DNA of 5,013 bases, taken from positions 1 through 5,013 of the forward strand of contig JAUVPN010000213.1 of the NCBI GenBank assembly GCA_030598645.1, written 5' to 3'. This DNA is from Hyphomicrobium sp. Lineage in GTDB: Bacteria; Pseudomonadota; Alphaproteobacteria; Rhizobiales; Hyphomicrobiaceae. Made by a program: the position numbers and the translations under genes. Shown piece by piece: positions 1 through 5,013 of this stretch. Numbering within the stretch: the stretch's first letter is position 1; the number at the start of each line of letters is the position of its first letter. The notes under the pieces were generated by a model. It was not told the DNA's origin. It was given only the letters and a program-made list of their open reading frames with translations, and searched no databases.

Positions 1-2556
1 ACCTCGGCTACGCTAGTCCGCGAATGGCCGCTGCCACGCTTATTGGGAATCGCGTTGCGGGAACTGCGCAGCGGGCTCTCGGGCTTTCGAATCTTCATCG
101 CTTGCGTAGCACTCGGCGTCACTGTGATCACCGGGGTTGGGGCGGTCTCAGATGCCCTGCGCGCGGGGTTCGAGCGCCAAGGAGAGGCGATCCTAGGTGG
201 AGACGCGACGTTGTCACGTATGCATGTGCGCTCCAAAGGGGCTGAGCGGCGCGCTCTTTCGAACTTTGGGACACTAAGCGAAAGCGCGACGATGCGCACA
301 ATGGCGCGACACGTCGACGGCTCCGATCAGGCTCTGTCCGAGCTGAAAATAGTAGACGCCAACTATCCCCTCGTCGGTGTTGTCGAGCTAAGCAACGGAC
401 TGCCACTGCAGGAGGCGCTGCGTCGTGGTGCTGTTGTCGATCCCATTCTACTAGAGCGCCTGGCTCTCAAGATTGGCGACCGATTGAAGCTTGGCACTGA
501 AGACGTGGAGATCAGCGGCACGATCAAGTCCGAGCCCGATGGTATTGCCGACCGGCTAACCTACGGGCCGCGAATCTTGATTTCGTTGGATACGTTGGAG
601 AAGACAGGTCTCGTGAGACCGGGCACGCTTATTCGTTGGCGTTATTCACTGAAGCTCGATTCTGACCGGTCTGCGAGTGAAGATGAGCTACTAGAGCTGC
701 GCAAGAGCATAAGTTCTGAGCTGTCCGAGTCTGGGTTCACAATTCGCGATCGGCGCAATCCTTCTCCGCAGGTCAGCCAGGTGCTGGAGCGCCTACGCCA
801 ATTTCTGACGCTTATCGGTCTCACGGCGCTGCTCGTTGGCGGCGTCGGTGTCGCCAACGCGGTTGCTACCTTCATCGACAAGCGTCGCAGAGTGATAGCG
901 ACGATGAAAAGTATCGGTGCGACGAGCCGCATGGTATTCGCCATCTTTCTTGTGCAGATCGCCGTCGTCGCTGTGATCGGCATTGCCATTGGTTTACTGC
1001 TTGGAACCCTGCTCCCCATCATCTTGAATAGGCTCTACGGAGATATCGTTCCTATCCAGGCTGAGATCACCGTTTCGGCTCTCAGCATTCTGTCTGCCTC
1101 GGTCTATGGTTTCGCCGTCGCAATGTTATTTACGATATGGCCGCTCGGCCGAGTCGAGCGTGTCAGTGCTAGCGTCCTTTTTCGCGACGAGGTGGCACCA
1201 GAACGCTCCTGGCCGCACAACTGGGTCGTTGGCGTGACGATCGCTTTAGGCCTAGGCCTCATCGCCTTTGCGCTTTTCACGTCTGATTCAAAGCGCATCG
1301 CGCTTTACTTCTGCGGTGGCTTGGCAGTGATGTTTGCTGTATTTGTCGCGCTGGGCGCCGCCATAACATGGGTTGCGCGTCGGATCCCTCGGTCGCGTCG
1401 GCCAGAGCTTGCACTTGCAGTGGGCAACCTCGGTGCGCCAGGTGGGCTTACGCGCTCGGTCGTCCTGTCGCTCGGCGCCGGTTTGTCTTTACTTGTCGCA
1501 GTCGCACTCGCCGACGCCTCACTCGTCAAGGAACTGAGCGAGCGCCTGCCCGTGCGGTCTCCTGATTACTTCGTTCTCGACATCCCCAAGACCAATTATC
1601 AGGCGATTGCCGGCCTTGTCCAAGGCGAAGTTCCCGGAACTGTCATCGAGGACGCTCCGATGCTGCGGGGCAGACTTGTGCGATTGAATGGTACGCCAGT
1701 CGAGCAGGTCAAAGCTCCGCCGGAGGCGCAATGGGTGCTCAACGGTGACCGTGGGCTGTCGTACTCCGATAGCGTGCCCGAAGGCTCGAAAGTTAAGGCG
1801 GGAGAGTGGTGGGACGCCAGCTACGCGGGCGAACCCCTTGTGTCATTCGAGGTCGAACTCGCAGAGAAACTCGGCCTGAAGCTCGGCGACACGGTGACTG
1901 TCAACATCCTCGGCCGCAACGTTACGGCGCGCATTGCCAACCTGCGCGAAGTGAAATGGGAGAGCCTTGCCATAAATTTCGTGATGGTATTCTCGCCCAA
2001 CACGCTGAAAGGCGCACCGCACAATCTGCTTGCAACTATTTCGCTGCCTCCAGGCACGCCGATGGCAACCGAGGCGCAAGTGGTTCGCAGCTTGGGACGC
2101 GCATTTCCCTCGGTCACCGCAATTCGTGTCAAGGATGTGCTGGACGCTTTCAACGCAGTGTTCACGAAGGTAATGACGGCAATCCGCGTCGCGGGCAGCG
2201 TGACACTACTCGCCGGCGCCTTGGTGCTTGCCGGCGCGCTCGCTACCGCGCAGCGCCGTCGCATCCTGGAAGCTGTCATTTTGAAGACACTCGGTGTCAC
2301 ACGACGGCGTGTTCTGACGTCGCACGTGCTTGAATATGTGTTGCTGGCCGCCGTGACCGCTTTGTTTGCTGTAGCGCTTGGATCAGTCGCGGCATGGATT
2401 GCCGTGACCGAAGTTATGCAGATCCCCTTCAGCTTCTCACTTTCTGCTGTTGCTCTGGCGCTAACGCTTTCGACGGGGCTGGTGCTATTATTTGGCGGGG
2501 TTGGCACCTGGGCGGTGCTACGGGCCCCGGCAGTACCCTTCTTGCGGTCGGAGTAA
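1..2556 (+). CDS. ABC transporter permease, FtsX/MacB-like (YbbP family), 5'-partial
   Basis: Integral membrane subunit of an ABC exporter-like complex; YbbP-type permeases pair with a YbbA-type ATPase and sit with esterase/lipase genes in several bacteria. Numbering from the TTG at 43 gives 837 residues, near the E. coli YbbP length of about 800. Ten likely membrane segments: about 12-35, 253-275, 297-321, 344-368, 394-412, 419-445, 472-491, 711-735, 762-785 and 800-825. Two large extracytoplasmic domains (about 36-246 and 492-705) follow the first and seventh segments. Each half carries an FtsX-type coupling motif, seen as ATMKSIGATSRMV near 286 and VILKTLGVTRRRVL near 745. The frame stays open from base 1, and family members carry 10-25 residues before the LRELRSG motif, so TTG 43, which lacks a ribosome site, is probably not the start. 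The missing ATPase gene is expected upstream. No frameshift seen. Substrate unknown. Confidence 0.93.
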   Translation, partial: TSATLVREWPLPRLLGIALRELRSGLSGFRIFIACVALGVTVITGVGAVSDALRAGFERQGEAILGGDATLSRMHVRSKGAERRALSNFGTLSESATMRTMARHVDGSDQALSELKIVDANYPLVGVVELSNGLPLQEALRRGAVVDPILLERLALKIGDRLKLGTEDVEISGTIKSEPDGIADRLTYGPRILISLDTLEKTGLVRPGTLIRWRYSLKLDSDRSASEDELLELRKSISSELSESGFTIRDRRNPSPQVSQVLERLRQFLTLIGLTALLVGGVGVANAVATFIDKRRRVIATMKSIGATSRMVFAIFLVQIAVVAVIGIAIGLLLGTLLPIILNRLYGDIVPIQAEITVSALSILSASVYGFAVAMLFTIWPLGRVERVSASVLFRDEVAPERSWPHNWVVGVTIALGLGLIAFALFTSDSKRIALYFCGGLAVMFAVFVALGAAITWVARRIPRSRRPELALAVGNLGAPGGLTRSVVLSLGAGLSLLVAVALADASLVKELSERLPVRSPDYFVLDIPKTNYQAIAGLVQGEVPGTVIEDAPMLRGRLVRLNGTPVEQVKAPPEAQWVLNGDRGLSYSDSVPEGSKVKAGEWWDASYAGEPLVSFEVELAEKLGLKLGDTVTVNILGRNVTARIANLREVKWESLAINFVMVFSPNTLKGAPHNLLATISLPPGTPMATEAQVVRSLGRAFPSVTAIRVKDVLDAFNAVFTKVMTAIRVAGSVTLLAGALVLAGALATAQRRRILEAVILKTLGVTRRRVLTSHVLEYVLLAAVTALFAVALGSVAAWIAVTEVMQIPFSFSLSAVALALTLSTGLVLLFGGVGTWAVLRAPAVPFLRSE

Positions 2557-2592
2557 TGGATAGTTAATAAATCGCCAAATATGGCCTCGTAA

Positions 2593-2640
2593 CGTCTGTA
2601 TTGCGGGCAAAATCGAGGGTTGCAAGCCTTGAAACAGACG
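2593..2640. repeat. 7-bp inverted repeat upstream of the Bax inhibitor-1 gene
   Basis: CGTCTGT at 2593-2599 and ACAGACG at 2634-2640 are perfect complements separated by 34 bases, with a nested GCAA/TTGC pair (2607-2610, 2620-2623). The right arm overlaps the last base of the candidate -35 element and the start of its spacer. It may be a weak hairpin or half-sites of an operator; a 7-bp match at this distance can easily arise by chance. Confidence 0.25.
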
Positions 2641-2657
2641 CACTGGAAGCGCATATT
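2629..2657 (+). promoter_or_regulatory. Candidate sigma-70 promoter for the Bax inhibitor-1 gene
   Basis: TTGAAA (2629-2634) is followed after 17 bases by CATATT (2652-2657), a fair match to TTGACA-N17-TATAAT. The predicted transcript start, near 2664, leaves a leader of about 40 bases before ATG 2705. It would also place the upstream GTG at 2660 at or before the transcript start, which argues against that codon as the start. Found by eye only. No terminator separates this site from the permease gene, so read-through from upstream is also possible. Confidence 0.45.
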
Positions 2658-2691
2658 CTGTGAACGATTTCGCAAATACCGCGGGAGCAAT

Positions 2692-2697
2692 AAGGGA
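2692..2697 (+). promoter_or_regulatory. Ribosome binding site deciding the start of the Bax inhibitor-1 gene
   Basis: AAGGGA lies 7 bases before ATG 2705, a normal Shine-Dalgarno position. The longer frame opening at GTG 2660 has no comparable site in front of it, so the ATG is preferred. Confidence 0.65.
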
Positions 2698-2704
2698 TAC
2701 ATAC

Positions 2705-3448
2705 ATGGCTCAGCTCGACAATAGGTACGCGCAAGCAGGAACCGCCGCCCGTGCAGGGGCAGCGGTGGATGAGGGGCTGCGCACATACATGCTCGGCGTT
2801 TACAATTACATGGCTGCCGGCGTGGCTCTAACAGGGGTCGTAGCTTATCTCACCTACACAATGGCCGTCAGCAATGGCACGCTCACACCGTTCGGGCAGA
2901 TGCTGTATACCTCGCCGTTGCGCTGGGTAATCATGCTTGCGCCGCTTGGTTTTGTGCTCTTCATGTCGTTCCGAGCCCAGAAGATGAGCGTGGGTGCGGC
3001 CCAAGTATCGTTCTGGCTTTTTGCCGCCTTGATGGGCCTGTCGCTCTCATCAATTTTCTTGGTCTTTACCGGCCAGTCGATCACGCAGATTTTCTTCATT
3101 ACGGCAGCAGCGTTTGGTGGCCTGAGCTTGTGGGGCTATACGACCAAAAAGGACCTCTCCGGTTGGGGGTCATTTCTGGTCATGGGTGTGGTCGGTATTA
3201 TCATCGCCGCGCTGGTCAATTTATTCCTGCAATCAGGCGCTCTGCAATTTGCAATTTCCGTCATCGGCGTTCTGGTCTTCGCGGGGCTTACTGCCTACGA
3301 CACGCAACGGATCAAAGACGGCTACTTGATGGTTCGCCACGACACGGCGATGGTGGCAAAGAGCGCCATTATGGGGGCATTGAGCCTCTACCTCGACTTC
3401 ATCAACATGTTCCTCTTTCTGCTTCAACTATTCGGAAACCGGGAGTAG
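2705..3448 (+). CDS. Bax inhibitor-1/YccA family membrane protein
   Basis: A 247-residue polytopic inner-membrane protein of the BI-1/TMBIM family. The Bacillus member YetJ is a pH-sensitive calcium leak channel, and E. coli YccA modulates FtsH; the role in alphaproteobacteria is not established. From ATG 2705 there is a soluble N-terminus of about 30 residues with DEGLRTYMLGVYNYMAAG (22-39), typical of rhizobial members. Seven likely helices follow: about 32-52, 72-90, 98-121, 127-145, 155-175, 178-198 and 221-243. The family signature GLTAYDTQRIKDGY (194-207) and the last helix MGALSLYLDFINMFLFLLQ (223-241) are intact. Asp199 and Asp231 probably correspond to the di-aspartyl pH sensor of YetJ. 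A GTG at 2660 would add 15 residues, but ATG 2705 has the ribosome site and fits the family N-terminus. It follows the permease by 148 bases with its own candidate promoter and ends at a hairpin terminator. Confidence 0.96.
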   Translation: MAQLDNRYAQAGTAARAGAAVDEGLRTYMLGVYNYMAAGVALTGVVAYLTYTMAVSNGTLTPFGQMLYTSPLRWVIMLAPLGFVLFMSFRAQKMSVGAAQVSFWLFAALMGLSLSSIFLVFTGQSITQIFFITAAAFGGLSLWGYTTKKDLSGWGSFLVMGVVGIIIAALVNLFLQSGALQFAISVIGVLVFAGLTAYDTQRIKDGYLMVRHDTAMVAKSAIMGALSLYLDFINMFLFLLQLFGNRE

Positions 3449-3481
3449 GCCGCCTGAAGTTGGAAGCATATGCTTTTGAGG

Positions 3482-3506
3482 AGAGCCCCGCGAAGCGGGG
3501 CTCTTT
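3482..3506 (+). terminator. Rho-independent terminator between convergent genes
   Basis: A 10-bp perfect stem, AGAGCCCCGC (3482-3491) with GCGGGGCTCT (3495-3504), formally has a three-base GAA loop; opening the innermost C-G pair gives a more relaxed five-base loop. It is followed by a short T run (3504-3506). It lies 33 bases after the Bax inhibitor-1 stop and 22 bases beyond the stop of the convergent DUF2794 gene, so it probably serves both. The T run is short on the + side and absent on the - side, so termination of the minus-strand transcript is less certain. Confidence 0.8.
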
Positions 3507-3526
3507 GCCATTCAGAGGGCAAGCGT

Positions 3527-3907
3527 CTAGACGGCGACGAGCCGCAGGCGATGATCCAGAATGCGCAGTACGCGGCCTAAATCGTGACCCCGCTTCAAGA
3601 TCAACCCCGCTGGCGCAACGACACTGTAGGCGCCCTGCTTGCGCGCCAGACGGGGGCATTTCTCAATACGGTAGAGGGGGTATTCGCTAGAGCGGCGAAA
3701 GATGGAAAAGACTGCTTTGTCGGGGCCCACGTCGATGGCGTAGTCACGCCACTCGCCAGCTGCGACCTTGCGGCCGTAAACAGCAAGGATAGTGCCCAAT
3801 TCTTGCCGATCGAACGCTGCGAAGCGCCGTAAACCTGGTCCAGCGCCTTTGAGTGCAAAACTGCCCGCGTTGCGCGGGCTCAGAATTATCGGCTCTGATT
3901 CGCTCAA
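3527..3907 (-). CDS. DUF2794 domain-containing protein
   Basis: A 126-residue soluble protein of a conserved alphaproteobacterial family with no known function. The conserved block spans about residues 32-118. It contains FDRQELGTILAVYGRKVAAG, then GEWRDYAID (51-59), the segment AVFSIFRRSSEYPLYRIEK (65-83), LARKQGAYSVV (87-97) and GLILKRGHDLGRVLRILD (101-118), all matching the family pattern as I remember it. The first 31 residues are variable and low in recognisable features. No signal peptide or membrane segment is visible, so it is probably cytoplasmic. The start is TTG: it is the only ATG, GTG or TTG before the domain, and a perfect AGGAGG sits 5 bases upstream. The gene converges on the Bax inhibitor-1 gene (78 bases between stops) and diverges from the Dcp-like peptidase gene. 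A candidate promoter lies just upstream. Confidence 0.93.
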   Translation of the reverse strand: MSESEPIILSPRNAGSFALKGAGPGLRRFAAFDRQELGTILAVYGRKVAAGEWRDYAIDVGPDKAVFSIFRRSSEYPLYRIEKCPRLARKQGAYSVVAPAGLILKRGHDLGRVLRILDHRLRLVAV

Positions 3908-3912
3908 TAGCG

Positions 3913-3918
3913 CCTCCT
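3913..3918 (-). promoter_or_regulatory. Ribosome binding site for the DUF2794 gene (TTG start)
   Basis: On the minus strand AGGAGG (3918 down to 3913) lies 5 bases before the TTG at 3907. It is a perfect anti-16S match and fixes TTG as the initiation codon, since no ATG or GTG exists in frame between the upstream stop (3961-3959) and the conserved domain. Confidence 0.8.
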
Positions 3919-3933
3919 GGTTGCAATCGGGTG

Positions 3934-3962
3934 ATGATCGCGCCGGGCCAGGCGAATTTCAA
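3934..3962 (-). promoter_or_regulatory. Candidate sigma-70 promoter for the DUF2794 gene
   Basis: Reading the minus strand, TTGAAA (3962-3957) is followed after 17 bases by GATCAT (3939-3934). A start near 3927 would give a leader of about 20 bases that holds the AGGAGG site. The -35 hexamer is identical to that proposed for the Bax inhibitor-1 gene. An alternative -10, CATAAT (3991-3986), is closer to consensus but lacks a convincing -35. Found by eye. Confidence 0.4.
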
Positions 3963-4114
3963 GGGCTGGGGGGCCATGAATATGCATTATGGTAGGCAAC
4001 TGCCGCATCTAATAGACCGTGCCTACACGGAAATTCCTCGACTTGGCCCGATTGAGGACCCGCCCTGGTCAACGATCCGCCTCAAATCGCTGCGAATTAT
4101 TCGTCGTTGCCTCT

Positions 4115-4187
4115 TGGCCCGGTCCTGAAAGAGAGGCCCTGGATTTCAGCCCCCCAGCCCCCGGGGCATCTTCGACGGACCGGGCCA
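4115..4187 (+). repeat. 11-bp perfect inverted repeat (long stem-loop)
   Basis: TGGCCCGGTCC at 4115-4125 and GGACCGGGCCA at 4177-4187 are exact complements around a 51-base interior. The interior contains a small hairpin (TGAAA 4126-4130 with TTTCA 4144-4148). Such a GC-rich stem would be very stable in RNA. It lies 46 bases before the terminator hairpin, whose arms share the GGACC/GGTCC core with it. Confidence 0.6.
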
Positions 4188-4233
4188 CATTAGGCGACAA
4201 TCCCAAAAAGCGCTTGCCACGAAGAGTATCCGA

Positions 4234-4263
4234 TGGACCGGTTTCTCGCTGGTCCAATTTTTT
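4234..4263 (+). terminator. Orphan intrinsic terminator upstream of the dcp gene
   Basis: TGGACC (4234-4239) pairs with GGTCCA (4251-4256). The stem extends inward through G-U, G-C and U-G pairs to nine pairs with a five-base loop (4243-4247), and is followed by one A and six T residues (4258-4263). This is a textbook Rho-independent layout on the + strand. No protein gene on that strand precedes it: the nearest upstream gene, DUF2794, is on the other strand. It should therefore end a small RNA or act inside a leader of the peptidase gene 88 bases downstream. Confidence 0.6.
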
Positions 4264-4283
4264 GCATGTGCGCTTGCCGCATG

Positions 4284-4297
4284 GTGGCAGATGCCAC
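4284..4297. promoter_or_regulatory. 14-bp palindrome before the dcp gene, possible operator
   Basis: GTGGCA-GA-TGCCAC is a perfect dyad with 6-bp arms and a two-base centre, located 54 bases before the proposed peptidase start. A second, 11-base dyad (GGGCT-C-AGCCC) sits at 4314-4324. The two-base centre makes the first a poor RNA hairpin, so binding by a dimeric regulator is the more natural reading. No specific regulator is recognised. Confidence 0.3.
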
Positions 4298-4351
4298 TCT
4301 CCGCTGGCACTATGGGCTCAGCCCCTCCCAAAGATTGAGCATCCGGTGACA

Positions 4352-5013
4352 ATGCCCACACCCCAGAAGAACGTGCAGTTCAAGTATGGAGCAAAGACAT
4401 CAAAGCGAGCCAGCAAACAGCGGCGGGCTGTCGCGATCGCAAATCCACTTCTTACCAGATGGTCGACACCATTCGGGATGCCACCTTTCGACAAGATAGC
4501 ACCGTGCCACTTTGCGCAAGCGTTCAAGACTGCGATTGCTTCTCACAAAAAAGAGATCGCGGAAATCGTGGCACAGACGGCTCGGCCGTCATTCGCTAAC
4601 ACGATAGCGGCACTTGAAAAGAGCGGCCGTCCGCTCGATCGCGTAAGCAGCGTCTTTTTTAATCTGGCCGGCGCCGATACGAATGAAGAGCTGCAGTGCA
4701 ATGAACGCGAAGTCGTGCCGCGGCTAGCCGCGCATCAGACGAACATTATGCTCAATGCCAAACTGTTTCGTCGTGTGGAGGAACTGTACCAAAAGCGCGA
4801 TCGTCTGCGGCTGACCAACGAGCAGGCCCGTGTGCTTGAGCTTCACCATATGTGGTTCGTGCGCGCTGGTGCTAAGCTCAACAGGAAGGCTAAGGCGCGC
4901 GTAGCCACAATCAACGAGCGGCTAGCATCGCTCGCGACCCAGTTTGCTCAAAACGTCCTCAAAGACGAACAGTCTTGGCGCTTGGTTCTGGACGACGAGC
5001 GCGATCTTGTTGG
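4352..5013 (+). CDS. dcp: M3-family metallopeptidase, peptidyl-dipeptidase Dcp-like, 3'-partial
   Basis: Cytoplasmic zinc peptidase of the thimet-oligopeptidase (M3) family; Dcp releases dipeptides from peptide C-termini. Only 220 residues lie in the window, about a third of the usual 680-700, so the HEXXH zinc site is not visible. Recognition rests on the Dcp N-terminal helical domain: NPLL (31-34), STPFGMPPFDKIAP (38-51), FANTIAALEKSG, LDRVSSVFFNLAGADTNEEL, the VRAGAKLN segment and the INERLASLATQFAQNVL helix. These follow E. coli Dcp closely. The start is uncertain: ATG 4352 is the only ATG near the domain, but no clear Shine-Dalgarno precedes it. It adds about 30 Lys/Arg-rich residues before NPLL; GTG 4373 is the only later option. 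No signal peptide is visible. The gene diverges from DUF2794 across a structured 444-base gap. Confidence 0.92.
   Translation, partial: MPTPQKNVQFKYGAKTSKRASKQRRAVAIANPLLTRWSTPFGMPPFDKIAPCHFAQAFKTAIASHKKEIAEIVAQTARPSFANTIAALEKSGRPLDRVSSVFFNLAGADTNEELQCNEREVVPRLAAHQTNIMLNAKLFRRVEELYQKRDRLRLTNEQARVLELHHMWFVRAGAKLNRKAKARVATINERLASLATQFAQNVLKDEQSWRLVLDDERDLV

Larger units (their letters stand above)
3908..4351. other. Non-coding gap between divergent DUF2794 and dcp genes
   Basis: This 444-base stretch separates divergent genes and holds no protein gene I can support; the short frames on both strands do not read like known proteins. It contains the DUF2794 ribosome site and candidate promoter at its left end. 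Beyond these lie several inverted repeats (3992-4026, 4115-4187, 4284-4297), an intrinsic terminator on the + strand (4234-4263), and two 9-base direct repeats: CTTGGCCCG at 4042 and 4113, and GCGCTTGCC at 4210 and 4270. No convincing promoter for the peptidase gene was found. The density of structure suggests a transcribed leader or small RNA, but this is inference. No match to tRNA, tmRNA, SRP RNA or RNase P RNA was recognised. Confidence 0.6.

Noticed and set aside
43..45. TTG at 43 as the true start of the permease.
   Set aside because: No Shine-Dalgarno precedes it. The frame is open to the window edge, and homologues carry additional residues before this point, so the real start is most likely outside.
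2573..2584. GCCA-AATA-TGGC just after the permease stop as a terminator.
   Set aside because: Only four base pairs and no T run follow it.
1821..2786. A 321-codon open frame on the minus strand across the 3' end of the permease gene.
   Set aside because: It lies antisense to a clearly coding, conserved frame and also covers the start of the Bax inhibitor-1 gene. Its protein is rich in Ser, Thr, Arg and Ala with no recognisable domain, typical of a shadow frame in GC-rich DNA.
3130..3690. A 186-codon + strand frame overlapping the Bax inhibitor-1 gene and running into the DUF2794 gene.
   Set aside because: It overlaps two well-supported genes and passes through the terminator hairpin. Its composition looks like an out-of-frame translation.
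3853..4128. A 91-codon + strand frame opposite the DUF2794 start, with an apparent CPRC motif.
   Set aside because: It is antisense to the N-terminus, ribosome site and promoter of DUF2794. Only one CxxC is present and the remainder shows no family pattern.
4305..4319. TGGCAC at 4305-4310 as the -24 element of a sigma-54 promoter.
   Set aside because: The expected TTGC element at the correct spacing is absent; the bases there read GCTC, with TC at the position of the required GC.
4016..4351. The peptidase frame stays open for 112 codons upstream of ATG 4352, suggesting a longer protein or a fused domain.
   Set aside because: The upstream translation has no recognisable domain, crosses the terminator and stem-loop, and lacks a start with a good ribosome site. 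Dcp proteins start close to the NPLL motif.

Overview
The window looks like ordinary chromosomal DNA of an alphaproteobacterium, most likely Rhizobiales/Hyphomicrobiales. Base composition is moderately GC-rich. The DUF2794 gene belongs to an essentially alphaproteobacterial family, and the Bax inhibitor-1 and peptidase sequences resemble rhizobial-type versions. These assignments are from memory of the families; no search was run. I see no mobile element, CRISPR array, tRNA, rRNA or sign of recent transfer.

Layout: (1) Positions 1-2556, + strand, hold a large ABC-transporter permease of the FtsX/MacB-like (YbbP) type. Its 5' end lies outside the window. (2) A 148-base gap follows, with a plausible sigma-70 promoter and a Shine-Dalgarno site. 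(3) Positions 2705-3448, + strand, encode a seven-helix Bax inhibitor-1/YccA-family membrane protein, ending at a strong GC-rich hairpin terminator (3482-3506). (4) Positions 3527-3907, - strand, encode a small DUF2794 protein convergent with the Bax inhibitor-1 gene. It starts at TTG behind a perfect AGGAGG. (5) Positions 3908-4351 are a 444-base non-coding gap between divergent genes. It is rich in inverted repeats and contains an intrinsic terminator on the + strand with no recognisable gene in front of it. (6) From 4352 to the window edge, + strand, runs the N-terminal third of an M3-family zinc metallopeptidase of the peptidyl-dipeptidase Dcp type. It was not in the supplied reading frames because it has no stop codon inside the window.

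The genes do not form one obvious pathway. The permease would need an ATPase (YbbA-like), expected just upstream. The permease and Bax inhibitor-1 genes are co-directional, but the second has its own candidate promoter. DUF2794 and Dcp are divergently transcribed. Nothing here amounts to a clearly new system. The part most worth a second look is 4115-4352: an orphan terminator, arms that can pair in mutually exclusive ways, and a 38-codon open frame that starts on the terminator hairpin and stops two bases before the Dcp start codon. This could be a small RNA or an attenuating leader, but it is inferred by eye and could be chance.
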